From JANRKF01 sp964518725 (GTDB lineage Bacteria; Pseudomonadota; Alphaproteobacteria; Rickettsiales; SXRF01), in the NCBI GenBank assembly GCA_964518725.1, contig CAZFKP010000007.1, forward strand, positions 19,392-83,391: 64,000 bases of DNA. Reading direction: 5' to 3'. Position numbers and translations under genes: made by a program. Positions 18,058-26,428 of the stretch are shown in pieces. How positions within the stretch are numbered: position 1 is the stretch's first letter; each line of letters starts with the position of its first letter. Below the pieces are notes generated by a model. It worked only from the letters and a program-made list of their open reading frames with translations, made no database searches and was not told the origin of the DNA.

Positions 18058-18388
18058 GAACGGGTTTCTGTTACCCGGCACCCGTTCCAATGGCCGTGTT
18101 ACGAGCTAGTGCTCGCGTGTGCCGTTAGGCAGCAGCGCGAACAGCTACGACTGCGTTGTCGTTAGCTGCAACAAATGCAACGTTATCGTTAGCATTTATG
18201 ATTGTGACCTGGTTACGCCAGTATCATCACGGGCAAAAACAACACCTTTATTACGCTTGTCGAGTGCTAATTCGCCCCCGCCGAAACTCGCTGGTCTTGA
18301 GTGACCTTGGGTGGAGGCGCCGGGTTCCGCCCCCGGGTCCAATACGTCTATTCTGAGCTGCGTTTATCGCCATAGTCACCGAGGTGAC
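18058..18388 (-). ncRNA. ssrA: Two-piece (circularly permuted) transfer-messenger RNA
   Basis: On the minus strand the acceptor part comes first: a T-arm-like GGACCCGGGGGCGG, CCCGG and acceptor strand CGCCTCC-ACC near 18345-18308. After a spacer comes the coding part starting GGGGGCGAATTAGC with D-loop-like CTCGACAAGCG; GGGGGCG pairs with CGCCTCC over 7 positions. A pseudoknot region then leads to the tag reading frame at 18193-18125, which starts at GCT (upstream ATAAAT has the conserved U and A) and encodes ANDNVAFVA followed directly by ANDNAVVAVRAAA and TAA. The 3' end is an 8-bp hairpin (18058-18087). The permuted order is normal for alphaproteobacteria; the 22-codon tag with duplicated ANDN is unusual. 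Mature ends are approximate. Confidence 0.9.
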
Positions 18389-18394
18389 GCACCC

Positions 18395-18423
18395 ATTATA
18401 GGGAATTTTCCCCAGAGTTACAA
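18395..18423 (-). promoter_or_regulatory. Promoter for tmRNA
   Basis: On the minus strand TTGTAA, a 17-bp spacer and TATAAT, a near-consensus housekeeping promoter. Transcription would begin near 18388 and produce first a short hairpin (GTCAC-CTCG-GTGAC). This supports the strand and 5' end of the tmRNA call. Confidence 0.75.
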
Positions 18424-18492
18424 GTTGCCTGTTGCCTATTGGCTTTCGGCGGTGTTAATTATTGGAAATTCCTAACATTTGATGGTGCCATC

Positions 18493-19425
18493 ATGTCCCT
18501 TAACGCCCTGCAACAAGCTGAAATCGAACAACAACGTGGCCAGACACGCAGCACGATCCGCGATGTCGCACCGGCGCTTGAAGCTATGCTCTATAAGGCG
18601 ATGCCGGTGCTCGACCATGGGTTTGTGCGGGTGATCGATTATATGGGCACCGATTCGGCGATTGTCCAGGCGGCACGGGTTTCCTACGGTGCCGGCACCA
18701 AGAAAGTGAGCGAAGATGCTGGGCTGATTAATTACCTGCTCCGCCATCGCCACACCACGCCGTTTGAAATGTGCGAAATCAAGTTCCACATCAAGCTGCC
18801 GATTTTTATCGCCCGACAGTGGATCCGCCACCGCACGGCGAATGTGAACGAATATTCCGGTCGTTATTCGATCATGGATCGCGAGTTCTATATTCCGCAG
18901 CCGGAACATTTGGCGGCGCAATCGAAGCAAAACCATCAGGGTCGCGGCGAAGTATTAGAAGGCGCCGAGGCGCAGCGCGTGCTGGAAATTTTGAAAGCCG
19001 ATTCGGTGAATGCCTACGCGCATTACGAAGAAATGCTGAACGCCGACGAAGCAGGCAACATCAAAGACGAAAACAGAAGCGGCCTCGCCCGCGAGCTGGC
19101 GCGCATGAACTTACCAGTCAATTTTTACACCCAATGGTATTGGAAAATCGACTTGCATAATTTGATGCATTTCCTTTCCTTACGGGCCGATTCGCACGCG
19201 CAATATGAAATCCGCGCCTATGCGGAGGTGATGCTGGAAGCCCTCAAAGCATGGGTTCCCATCACCTATCAAGCCTTCATGGATTACCGTGTTGGCGGCG
19301 CGCAATTCTCAGCCAAGGGTCTCGAAGTGGTGAAGCAAATGATCGCCGGAAAAGAAATGACGCAGGAAAATTCCGGCATGAGCAAACGGGAGTATGCGGA
19401 GTTGATGGCAACGCTAGGAAGATAA
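18493..19425 (+). CDS. thyX: Flavin-dependent thymidylate synthase ThyX
   Basis: A 310-residue enzyme with the ThyX signature RHRTANVNEYS (RHR-x7-S) and upstream FEMCEIKFHIKLPIFIARQW. ThyX makes dTMP from dUMP using methylenetetrahydrofolate and FAD/NADPH and replaces ThyA where that is absent. C-terminal substrate residues appear in FLSLRADSHAQYEIR. The frame opens 54 bp earlier, but the ATG at 18493 gives the usual start. The longer upstream ATG overlaps the region of the divergent tmRNA promoter. Confidence 0.95.
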   Translation: MSLNALQQAEIEQQRGQTRSTIRDVAPALEAMLYKAMPVLDHGFVRVIDYMGTDSAIVQAARVSYGAGTKKVSEDAGLINYLLRHRHTTPFEMCEIKFHIKLPIFIARQWIRHRTANVNEYSGRYSIMDREFYIPQPEHLAAQSKQNHQGRGEVLEGAEAQRVLEILKADSVNAYAHYEEMLNADEAGNIKDENRSGLARELARMNLPVNFYTQWYWKIDLHNLMHFLSLRADSHAQYEIRAYAEVMLEALKAWVPITYQAFMDYRVGGAQFSAKGLEVVKQMIAGKEMTQENSGMSKREYAELMATLGR

Positions 19426-19510
19426 TATTACTGTTTTACAATGCGTTGCATCATAGGCGACTTGTGCCTTCTTTTCCTATATATTAATGATTCTCTAATA
19501 AAATAGGCGA

Positions 19511-20611
19511 ATGTTTATCCATCACCCACTACGCGACGATATCGCTCATCACACTCGTCCGCTAATCGCATTTCTTGCAGAGAAAATTCAAGAAGATTTT
19601 GGCCTGACGGTAAAAATGGCGCTTGAAAAAGAAGCGTTTGCTAAATTTGGCAATCTTACCGAGACGTCTTTTGGCAAACATGTTTCCGCTATTGATAATT
19701 ATAGAAAACGACATCACGCAAATATCGCCAAATTAATGCATCGCAATACCACTTACGACCCTATGGAGGCTTTTAAGGTAGAGGATGAGCAAGCTAAAGA
19801 GATCGAATTTAATCCAGCACCTACATCACCGCTTAGAGCGGTTGAAAGAGCCGACGCGCAGACTAATCGTATCGAGGCATTCACGGAACATTATGTGGAC
19901 GCGGTCGACAATATAGCAAACGCCCCGCATTATAACGAATCCACCAGAAAAGAAGCGCAAGAAACGGCGGAAGCGCTAAGAAGCTTCACGCAACATAATA
20001 ATGTCAAAAGAATAAGCTACATACCTTACAGTGATGGTTACAAAGCGGGTCTCCATGTCAATTTCAGCCTGTGGAACGGCAATGACAATTTATTTTCTAA
20101 CCTTGTATATAGTAATGCGTTTGCAGAATATCTCGACCCATTACTCAGTCACGTCAATCGATGGGATACGATCATGATCGCCCCCACACCATCATGCTAT
20201 GAGAGACTGCAAAACTCAGACGTCGGTACCTCTGAAGCGCTGTATCGTAAAAATGATGAGGATATAGATGATCGCAAACGCATGGAGTGGCGCACACCCT
20301 CAAATGCGGCACGACATGATTTGTCGACACTGATGATGCTCACAGCAATCTATGCCGCACTTAGCATGCAAAAAGAAGTTGTGCCAACAGCAGAGTTTTC
20401 TCAAGAATCCTGTAGCCTAAGCAGAGAAAAGGCATTGCGTGATTTCAAAACGCACAGCCCAACATTTGAACAATTGCATAAAATTGTAGGGATGGATCAG
20501 GCCATGATGCAACACGTTGCGGCTCTTAAAACTCAAGTCATCAAGGCCGCAGATAATCTTGCCTTGGATCAACCCAGCCTTGAACGGCAGATGGTTCAGC
20601 ACTGGCGGTGA
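19511..20611 (+). CDS. Divergent glutamine synthetase-fold protein lacking the N-terminal domain
   Basis: This 366-residue protein has no obvious close family, but its order of motifs follows the catalytic domain of glutamine synthetase: E39-K-E41-AF (like ELEYF, metal ligands), a helical region with E122, RISYIPYSDG (like TFMPKP), GLHVNFSLW with H182 (like GMHTHQSIW), APTPSCYERL (like NASTNSYKRL) and R257-M-E259-W-R261 (like RIEVR). The beta-grasp N-domain is missing, and the segment between YERL and RMEWR is short and acidic, without NRSASIR. It could be a gamma-glutamyl ligase or an inactive relative. Its composition is more AT-rich than its neighbours, suggesting transfer. The assignment is mine by eye. 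Confidence 0.6.
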   Translation: MFIHHPLRDDIAHHTRPLIAFLAEKIQEDFGLTVKMALEKEAFAKFGNLTETSFGKHVSAIDNYRKRHHANIAKLMHRNTTYDPMEAFKVEDEQAKEIEFNPAPTSPLRAVERADAQTNRIEAFTEHYVDAVDNIANAPHYNESTRKEAQETAEALRSFTQHNNVKRISYIPYSDGYKAGLHVNFSLWNGNDNLFSNLVYSNAFAEYLDPLLSHVNRWDTIMIAPTPSCYERLQNSDVGTSEALYRKNDEDIDDRKRMEWRTPSNAARHDLSTLMMLTAIYAALSMQKEVVPTAEFSQESCSLSREKALRDFKTHSPTFEQLHKIVGMDQAMMQHVAALKTQVIKAADNLALDQPSLERQMVQHWR

Positions 20612-20619
20612 TGAGACGT

Positions 20620-21276
20620 CTATTGTTCAAGCGTAATTGTCACCCGCTGGTTGCGCTGGCGGTTTTCCTCGATGTGATTGCCGCGGGCGTCGAGATTCGG
20701 CACTTTCGGACGTGAATCACCATAGCCCACCGCCTTCAACCGGTTAGCGGGGAATCCCTGCTGGATAAAATAATCGGCGAGCTTGGCGGCGCGCACCGAA
20801 GACAGTTCCCAGTTGTTTTTATACAGGCCGGATTGCGGTGGCGTATCGTCAGTGTGGGACTCGACGGTAATGCTGTAGGTGGCAAGGTCAACTTCCTTAA
20901 GTGACGCAAGCATTTCGGCAAGCACCGGCAGCATTTGCGGTGCAATGTCGGCACCGCCACCATCAAAGAATCGCTGGGTGCCAAGCTCAATGCCAAGCCC
21001 GGTCGTTGTTCCGGTGACGGCCACATCGCGCTGCAGCGATCGTTTTTCCACCGTACTTTGCAATGAACGCGCCGCGCTAGTGAAAGGCGTTGTATACTCA
21101 ACCGCACCAAATTTACCGGCCATGCCGTTGGCGATTTCCGTGATTTTATCTTCTTTTGGTTCGGAGACAGATACGAAAATAATGAAAAAACACAAAAGAA
21201 GCGTGATCATGTCGGCATAGCTCATCAGCCAGGAATCGACATTCTCTTCATGCTTGGTGGCACGCTTGGGAATCAT
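20620..21276 (-). CDS. motB: Flagellar motor protein MotB
   Basis: A 218-residue protein with one TM helix carrying the proton-accepting Asp (SYADMITLLLCFFIIFVSVS, Asp near residue 22) and a C-terminal OmpA-like peptidoglycan-binding domain (ITVESHTDDTPPQSG, SSVRAAKLADYFIQQGFPAN, DSRPKVPN). It anchors the stator to the wall. It overlaps the motA-like gene by 4 bp. It is shorter than E. coli MotB (308). An OmpA-family stator such as PomB is the alternative; the ion cannot be told from sequence alone. Confidence 0.88.
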   Translation of the reverse strand: MIPKRATKHEENVDSWLMSYADMITLLLCFFIIFVSVSEPKEDKITEIANGMAGKFGAVEYTTPFTSAARSLQSTVEKRSLQRDVAVTGTTTGLGIELGTQRFFDGGGADIAPQMLPVLAEMLASLKEVDLATYSITVESHTDDTPPQSGLYKNNWELSSVRAAKLADYFIQQGFPANRLKAVGYGDSRPKVPNLDARGNHIEENRQRNQRVTITLEQ

Positions 21277-22130
21277 GCGCTCGCCTTTTCCGGCGCCGCA
21301 TCTCCCGGTTTCTTCAGGTGCACTTCGAGGTTAAAGTGGTTTTGCGGATCAAGGAAACTGTTGAGCCTGTCTTGCATGTAGTGTGGTGTTTGTTTTTCAG
21401 AGAGCATGACCAGCCCTTCGGTCATCAGGTAATTACGGAAGCGCATGATTTCTTCTTTCTGCATCAGCTTATCGGCAGCAGGCAGACAAATGAGCCGCGC
21501 CATGATGATGCCGTACAGCGTGGCGAGCAACGCCACGGCAAGGCCGGTGCCGATATAGGCCATTTCGCCCTGGATATTCTGCAGCATAATCACCATGCCG
21601 ACGAGTGTTCCCACCATGCCGAAGGCTGGTGCCGTCGCAGCCATGTTACGCAGCACCGTCACTGGTATGATGCGCCGCTCGAATTCAGTTTCGACCGCAT
21701 TGTTCAGCATGCTACGCACGGCATCCGGCTTATAGCCGCTTACCACCAGCCCCATGCCATAGCGCAGGAGCGGCTCCTTGATTTTATTACCCACCTCATC
21801 TTCCAAACCAACATAGCCACGCGCCTGCACGATATAGGACCACTTCATCAGGCGTAATATTTCAGAATTCATGCCCTCATGCGTGGCAAGCGGCTTCCTG
21901 AGCATATGCAGGATGGCGGCGAACGCCTGCTCCACGGAGGTGGAATTGTAGCTCATATAGGCATTGGCGATCGAGCCGCCGATGACGATCAAGAAGCCTT
22001 CCAGGCTCAAAAACGACAAGTAATTGTTCGTACCGTGGATAATGGCGCCCAAAATCAGCAAGAAACCAAAGATGGTTCCCGCCACAGTGGCGATAGACAT
22101 ATTTTTCATGGTAGACCGCATGGTTTTCAT
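21273..22130 (-). CDS. motA: Flagellar motor protein MotA
   Basis: A MotA/ExbB-type proton channel of about 285 residues with four TM segments: VAGTIFGFLLILGAIIHG, FLSLEGFLIVIGGSIANAYM, APAFGMVGTLVGMVIMLQNI and YIGTGLAVALLATLYGIIMA, the last two holding the conserved Pro and Gly-rich channel motif. The open frame begins at 22214, but that would overlap the divergent amidotransferase gene; the ATG at 22130, preceded by GGGA, leaves a 55-bp gap. It is cotranscribed with motB. This stator is apart from the 0-8.6 kb flagellar cluster. Confidence 0.87.
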   Translation of the reverse strand: MKTMRSTMKNMSIATVAGTIFGFLLILGAIIHGTNNYLSFLSLEGFLIVIGGSIANAYMSYNSTSVEQAFAAILHMLRKPLATHEGMNSEILRLMKWSYIVQARGYVGLEDEVGNKIKEPLLRYGMGLVVSGYKPDAVRSMLNNAVETEFERRIIPVTVLRNMAATAPAFGMVGTLVGMVIMLQNIQGEMAYIGTGLAVALLATLYGIIMARLICLPAADKLMQKEEIMRFRNYLMTEGLVMLSEKQTPHYMQDRLNSFLDPQNHFNLEVHLKKPGDAAPEKASA

Positions 22131-22185
22131 ATTCCCATGTAAGCACTGATATGTTAAAAAAACCCTTATTTTTAGGAAACAAGCC

Positions 22186-22902
22186 ATGCCCCCGCGCCCG
22201 CCTGTCATCGGCATTACCCTCGATTACGAGGAAACCAAGAGCTATTCACAGATGCCGTGGTATGCGCTGCGTGAAAACTATTGCGCGAGCGTAAGCCGGT
22301 TAGGCGCGATTCCCCTGCCCCTGCCGCATGAGGTCGAGCGCGTGGGCGATTACCTGCAACTGATTGACGGGTTGATGATTACCGGCGGGGCGTTTGATGT
22401 GTCACCCGCCCTGTACGGCGATGCGACCATGCATGAAAAAACCACCCTCAAGGAACGCCGCACCAAGTTTGAATGGGCGATCATGAAAGGCTGCGTCGAG
22501 GCTCAAAAGCCCATCCTCGGCATTTGCGGCGGCGAGCAGTTGCTCAATGTCATCTTAGGCGGCACGCTCATCCAGCATATCCCGGATTCGGTGCCGGGCG
22601 CGCTGGAGCATGAGCAGAAAACCCCCCGTACCGAACCGGGACATGATGTCACCGTCAAAGAAGGTACGCTGCTACACCGTATTGTCGGGAAAAACATGGT
22701 GTCGGTCAATACCGCCCACCATCAGGCCGTGGGGAAACCCGCACCCGGCATCATCGTCAACGCCACCACCACCGACGGGGTTATCGAGGGTATCGAACTG
22801 CCTTCCCATCCGTTCTGCCTTGGGGTGCAATGGCACCCGGAATATCATGTGGATGCCGCCGATGGTTTGATTTTCGAGGCGTTCGTGAAAGCATGCCAAT
22901 GA
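22186..22902 (+). CDS. Class I glutamine amidotransferase-like hydrolase (peptidase C26, PuuD-like)
   Basis: A 238-residue protein with the nucleophile elbow LGICGGEQLLN (Cys) and the catalytic His-x-Glu in GVQWHPEYH. The N-terminus PVIGITLDYEE is typical of gamma-glutamyl-GABA hydrolases of the PuuD/peptidase C26 group, which cleave gamma-glutamyl amides. It is the first of four tightly packed genes. The substrate is not fixed; anthranilate or CTP synthase-type glutaminases are less likely because it stands alone. Confidence 0.85.
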   Translation: MPPRPPVIGITLDYEETKSYSQMPWYALRENYCASVSRLGAIPLPLPHEVERVGDYLQLIDGLMITGGAFDVSPALYGDATMHEKTTLKERRTKFEWAIMKGCVEAQKPILGICGGEQLLNVILGGTLIQHIPDSVPGALEHEQKTPRTEPGHDVTVKEGTLLHRIVGKNMVSVNTAHHQAVGKPAPGIIVNATTTDGVIEGIELPSHPFCLGVQWHPEYHVDAADGLIFEAFVKACQ

Positions 22903-23639
22903 AAAAACCGGTTGTCACCTCCGCCCATCCCGGGGAACGTCTTGCCAAGCGCATGGCGCGGGGCGGCCTCTGCTCGCGCCGCGAGGCCGAACAATGGATC
23001 ACAGCGGGCATCGTCAAAGTCAACGGCAAGACGGTTGCTTCGCCTGCGTTCAACGTGACCGACGATGATATCATTGTCGTCGATGGCCAGACCATGGTAG
23101 AAAAAGAGCCGTCGCGCCTGTGGCTCTACCATAAACCGGCCGGGCTGGTAACAACCCACAAAGATCCGGAGGGGCGGCCAACCGTGTTTTCCGCCCTGCC
23201 CAAGGATATGCCGCGGGTAGTTTCCGTCGGGCGGCTTGACCTCAATTCTGAAGGACTGCTGCTGCTTACCAATGATGGCGCGCTCGCCCGCAAACTCGAA
23301 CTGCCGAGCAATGGCTGGATCCGCAAATACCGGGTGCGCGCCTATGGCGATATTTCCGCCGCCATGCTGGCGCAGATGAAAAAGGGCGTGGTGGCCGAAG
23401 GCGTGCATTATGGCAGTGTTGAAGCCACAATCGATAGCAAACAGGGCGGCAACAGCTGGCTGACTGTCAGCCTGAAGGAAGGTAAAAACCGCGAAATCCG
23501 TAAAATCTTCGAGCATTTCGGCTGCAAGGTGAGCCGTTTGCTGCGGATTTCCTACGGCCCCTTCCTGCTCGGCAAGCTGGAGCGCGGCGAGGTAAAAGAG
23601 GTGCCGAAGAAAATGCTCGAATCGTTCGTGGGGAAATAA
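22899..23639 (+). CDS. Pseudouridine synthase of the RsuA/RluB family
   Basis: About 246 residues with an N-terminal S4 RNA-binding domain (RLAKRMARGGLCSRREAEQW, VKVNGK) and a catalytic domain containing the Asp motif VGRLDLNSEGLLLLTNDG and a C-terminal KEGKNREIRKIFEHFGCKV. Such enzymes convert uridine to pseudouridine in rRNA (RluB: 23S; RsuA: 16S). The ATG at 22899 forms an ATGA overlap with the preceding stop; earlier in-frame starts lie inside that gene. RluB is favoured by the KNREIRK motif but not proven. Confidence 0.88.
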   Translation: MKKPVVTSAHPGERLAKRMARGGLCSRREAEQWITAGIVKVNGKTVASPAFNVTDDDIIVVDGQTMVEKEPSRLWLYHKPAGLVTTHKDPEGRPTVFSALPKDMPRVVSVGRLDLNSEGLLLLTNDGALARKLELPSNGWIRKYRVRAYGDISAAMLAQMKKGVVAEGVHYGSVEATIDSKQGGNSWLTVSLKEGKNREIRKIFEHFGCKVSRLLRISYGPFLLGKLERGEVKEVPKKMLESFVGK

Positions 23640-24217
23640 TGCGTATCATCACTGGGAAGCACAGGGGAAGGAAGCTTGAAATCGGGCCAGATAACGGCAA
23701 GAATATCCGCCCAACCTCGGATTTTGCGCGCGAGGCAATTTTCAACATCCTCACCCATGGCAAGCTGGGGCTGGAGTATCATGCGGTGCAGGACGCACGG
23801 GTGCTCGATTTATTCTGCGGCACCGGGGCACTTGGCCTAGAAGCGCTTTCGCGAGGTGCAGCACATGTGACCTTCATGGATAAGTCCCGCGATTCCATCG
23901 CCATCTGCCGTCATAATGCGAGCACGATGAAAGAAGAGTCCAACTGCGCGTTCCTCACCGCCGATGCCAGCCAGCTCGGCGCCTGCCACACTCCCTACTG
24001 GCTCGCATTCATCGACCCGCCCTACCACAGTAAGCTGATCGAACCGACGCTGGCTTCATTACACAAGGGGAAATGGCTCGATAACGACGCCATCCTTGTC
24101 ATCGAACATGATGAAAAAGAAGCGGTGACGCTTCCCGGACACTACGAAAAACTCTATGAACGCCGTTATGGCCGCGCCATCATCGAAGTGTTGAAATATA
24201 ATAGTTCCGCTTTATAA
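23639..24217 (+). CDS. rsmD: 16S rRNA (guanine-N2)-methyltransferase RsmD
   Basis: A 192-residue SAM methyltransferase with RIITGKHRGRKLEI, RPTSDFAREAIFNIL (substrate region), motif I VLDLFCGTGALGLEALSRGA and the catalytic DPPY in FIDPPYHSK. RsmD methylates G966 of 16S rRNA. The start overlaps the upstream stop as TAATG. Placement after a pseudouridine synthase gives a small rRNA-modification pair. Confidence 0.93.
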   Translation: MRIITGKHRGRKLEIGPDNGKNIRPTSDFAREAIFNILTHGKLGLEYHAVQDARVLDLFCGTGALGLEALSRGAAHVTFMDKSRDSIAICRHNASTMKEESNCAFLTADASQLGACHTPYWLAFIDPPYHSKLIEPTLASLHKGKWLDNDAILVIEHDEKEAVTLPGHYEKLYERRYGRAIIEVLKYNSSAL

Positions 24218-24255
24218 TCCGCTTCCCTTTGAATGCCCAACTGAAAGAACCTGTT

Positions 24256-25644
24256 ATGAGCACTGAATTCGATCTCGTTATCATCGGTGGCGGCCCCGGC
24301 GGTTATGTCGCGGCGATTCGCGCTGCCCAGCTCGGCCTGAACGTGGCCTGTGTGGAAAAACGCGGAAGCCTCGGTGGCACCTGCCTCAATGTCGGCTGCA
24401 TCCCATCGAAGGCGTTGCTCGAAGTCACCGAAAAATTCGACGACGCACAGCATCATTTCGCCGAATACGGCATCAAGGCAAAGGTTGAGCTTGATCTCAA
24501 AACCATGATGGCGCGCAAAGACAAAGTCGTGCTCGATCTCACCAAGGGCATTGAAGGGTTGTTCAAGAAAAATAAAGTCACCTATGTGGTCGGCACCGGC
24601 AGCATCAAGAGCGCCAGCGAAGTCACGGTGGGCAAAGAAACCCTAAAAACCAAACGCATCCTGATTGCCACCGGCTCGGAGGTGATGAGCCTGCCGGGCG
24701 TGGCAATTGATGAAAAGAAAATTGTCTCCTCCACCGGCGCGCTGACGCTCGATAAGGTTCCCGGCCATTTGCTCGTGGTCGGCGGTGGCGTGATCGGCCT
24801 CGAGCTCGGCTCGGTATGGAAGCGCTTAGGCGCGAAAGTCACCGTGGTGGAGTTCATGGATAAAATCGGCGGGGCGATGGACGGCGAAGTTGCCAAACAA
24901 TTCCAGCGCATCCTCGAAAAACAAGGCATTGAATTTAAGCTCGGGGCCAAAGTCACCGCCGCCGATGCTAAAGGCAAAGGCGTGGCGGTCACGGTTGAGC
25001 CCGCCAAAGGTGGGAACAAGGAAAAGATCGAGGCTGATGTGGTACTGGTTTCAATCGGTCGCAAGCCCTACACGGACGGCCTTGGCCTCGACAAGCTCGG
25101 CGTAAAAATTAACCCGCGCGGCTTTATCGAGGTGGATCACCATTTTGAAACCAGCGTCAAAGGCATTTACGCGATTGGCGACGTGATTCCGGGGCCGATG
25201 CTCGCGCATAAGGCCGAAGAAGACGGCGTGGCGGCCGTTGAGGGTATGGCCGGACAAAAAACCCATGTGGATTATAATCTCGTGCCGGGCGTGGTCTATA
25301 CCTGGCCGGAAGTGGCGAATGTCGGCAAGACCGAAGAAGAATTAAAAGCCGCCGGCGTGGCGTATAAAGCCGGGAAATTCCCGTTCATGGCCAACAGCCG
25401 CGCCCGTGCGGTTTCGCAAACGGATGGCTTCGTGAAAATCCTGGCGGACGCCAAAACCGATCGCGTGCTCGGTGTGCACATCATCGGCCCGCATGCCGGA
25501 ACGCTGATCGCCGAAGCGGTGGCGGTGATGGAATTCGGCGGATCGAGCGAAGACATCGCCCGCACCTGCCACGCCCACCCCACGCTGAATGAAGCGGTGA
25601 AAGAAGCGGGCCTCGCCGTGCTGGGGCGGCCAATTCATATCTGA
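24256..25644 (+). CDS. lpd: Dihydrolipoamide dehydrogenase
   Basis: A 462-residue FAD disulfide oxidoreductase: FAD motif DLVIIGGGPGGYVAAIRAAQ, redox disulfide GGTCLNVGCIPSKALL, NAD-binding LVVGGGVIGLELG, second FAD motif GIYAIGDVIPGPMLAHKAEE, and the catalytic His-Glu pair in CHAHPTLNEAVKEAGL. It is the E3 component of 2-oxoacid dehydrogenases. The frame opens at a TTG at 24229, but the ATG at 24256 is the standard start. The E1/E2 genes are not in this window, so this E3 is encoded apart. Confidence 0.95.
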   Translation: MSTEFDLVIIGGGPGGYVAAIRAAQLGLNVACVEKRGSLGGTCLNVGCIPSKALLEVTEKFDDAQHHFAEYGIKAKVELDLKTMMARKDKVVLDLTKGIEGLFKKNKVTYVVGTGSIKSASEVTVGKETLKTKRILIATGSEVMSLPGVAIDEKKIVSSTGALTLDKVPGHLLVVGGGVIGLELGSVWKRLGAKVTVVEFMDKIGGAMDGEVAKQFQRILEKQGIEFKLGAKVTAADAKGKGVAVTVEPAKGGNKEKIEADVVLVSIGRKPYTDGLGLDKLGVKINPRGFIEVDHHFETSVKGIYAIGDVIPGPMLAHKAEEDGVAAVEGMAGQKTHVDYNLVPGVVYTWPEVANVGKTEEELKAAGVAYKAGKFPFMANSRARAVSQTDGFVKILADAKTDRVLGVHIIGPHAGTLIAEAVAVMEFGGSSEDIARTCHAHPTLNEAVKEAGLAVLGRPIHI

Positions 25645-25926
25645 TTACAGCGCGATCTGCCCACCGGAAAGTTCCTGTGACATAAGCTTGAACAGTGAAA
25701 GCTGGTCGGGATAAAGTAATGAGTGCTTGCCAGCCGCCACATCGTCGAGCGGCAGGATGGAAACCGTGCAGACTTCCGGTTTCCCGCTTTCCTTGTTACT
25801 TGTGTGCGCGCGCATGGCATGACGGTACGTCGCATCCTCTTCCAGTCTTTTTACATGGTTCTTGATATTCAACACTTCCAGCGGCATCAAGTTCGAGCAT
25901 ATAACCAACCACTGCGCGGCGTTCAC
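25645..25926 (-). pseudogene. Probable C-terminal part of the Nudix gene in a shifted frame
   Basis: This frame encodes a protein-like segment (VLNIKNHVKRLEEDATYRHA, then SILPLDDVAAGKHSLLYPDQ) that overlaps the 3' end of the Nudix gene. The Nudix frame turns low-complexity after YMLELDAAG, whereas this one reads like a continued domain. I infer a one-base frameshift near 25870-25900. It may be a real mutation or a sequence error. The first ATG here is probably not a true start. Confidence 0.45.
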
Positions 25927-26425
25927 CCCACGGCATCGTCAGTGTTTTCGTATCGATGGGCTTGAGGCGTGATGGATTAATCGCAAGCACCGGTTTTCCA
26001 TTATCGTCCACCAGCTCTTCCTCACATTCGCGAACGGCCGCCGCACGCGAGTCTTCTGCTTTTGTATCGTCGGCGAGGGTATGAATGGTACCGGGAGTCT
26101 TGGTGAGGTTGTTCATACCGCCCGCAATCATGTATATCGGAATGTTCGGATCGGCAGCATATTTCGGGCTTTCGTAGTGAGTTCCTGCTTTTACCAGAAC
26201 GACTTTCTGTACACCGTTTTCCTTGAAGGTCAGCACCACGCCGGAACCAACGGTTGCTTTCTGCACCTCTTCCACCACTGCGTGTTCTAGTGTGGTATAA
26301 ACGGGAAGGCTCGGCCAGTGGCGCGCCACGATGCCGCGGATAATTTCCTTCTTTTGATCGTCCGTGCCTTCAAGCTGCTGTATCAGGGCATCAACCTGTG
26401 CGACAATTTCAGCGTTATCGGCCAT
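25796..26425 (-). CDS. Nudix hydrolase-domain protein, apparently frameshifted near its end
   Basis: A 209-residue product with a helical N-terminus, a beta region (VVLTFKENGVQKVVLVKAGT) and a Nudix box: E-DSRAAAV-RECEEEL, matching E-x7-R-E-x2-E-E. Nudix enzymes hydrolyse nucleoside diphosphate derivatives. The end of the frame (PCKKTGRGCDVPSCHARAHK) looks unlike a natural C-terminus, and a better continuation exists in the frame of 25645-25926. It begins 3 bp after the stop of the CBP3-like gene. Substrate unknown. Confidence 0.6.
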   Translation of the reverse strand: MADNAEIVAQVDALIQQLEGTDDQKKEIIRGIVARHWPSLPVYTTLEHAVVEEVQKATVGSGVVLTFKENGVQKVVLVKAGTHYESPKYAADPNIPIYMIAGGMNNLTKTPGTIHTLADDTKAEDSRAAAVRECEEELVDDNGKPVLAINPSRLKPIDTKTLTMPWGERRAVVGYMLELDAAGSVEYQEPCKKTGRGCDVPSCHARAHK

Positions 26426-26428
26426 GCA

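Noticed and set aside
18119..18356. Short plus-strand frames over the tmRNA
   Set aside because: The minus strand has the promoter, the acceptor pairing and the ANDN tag; the plus frames lack protein features.
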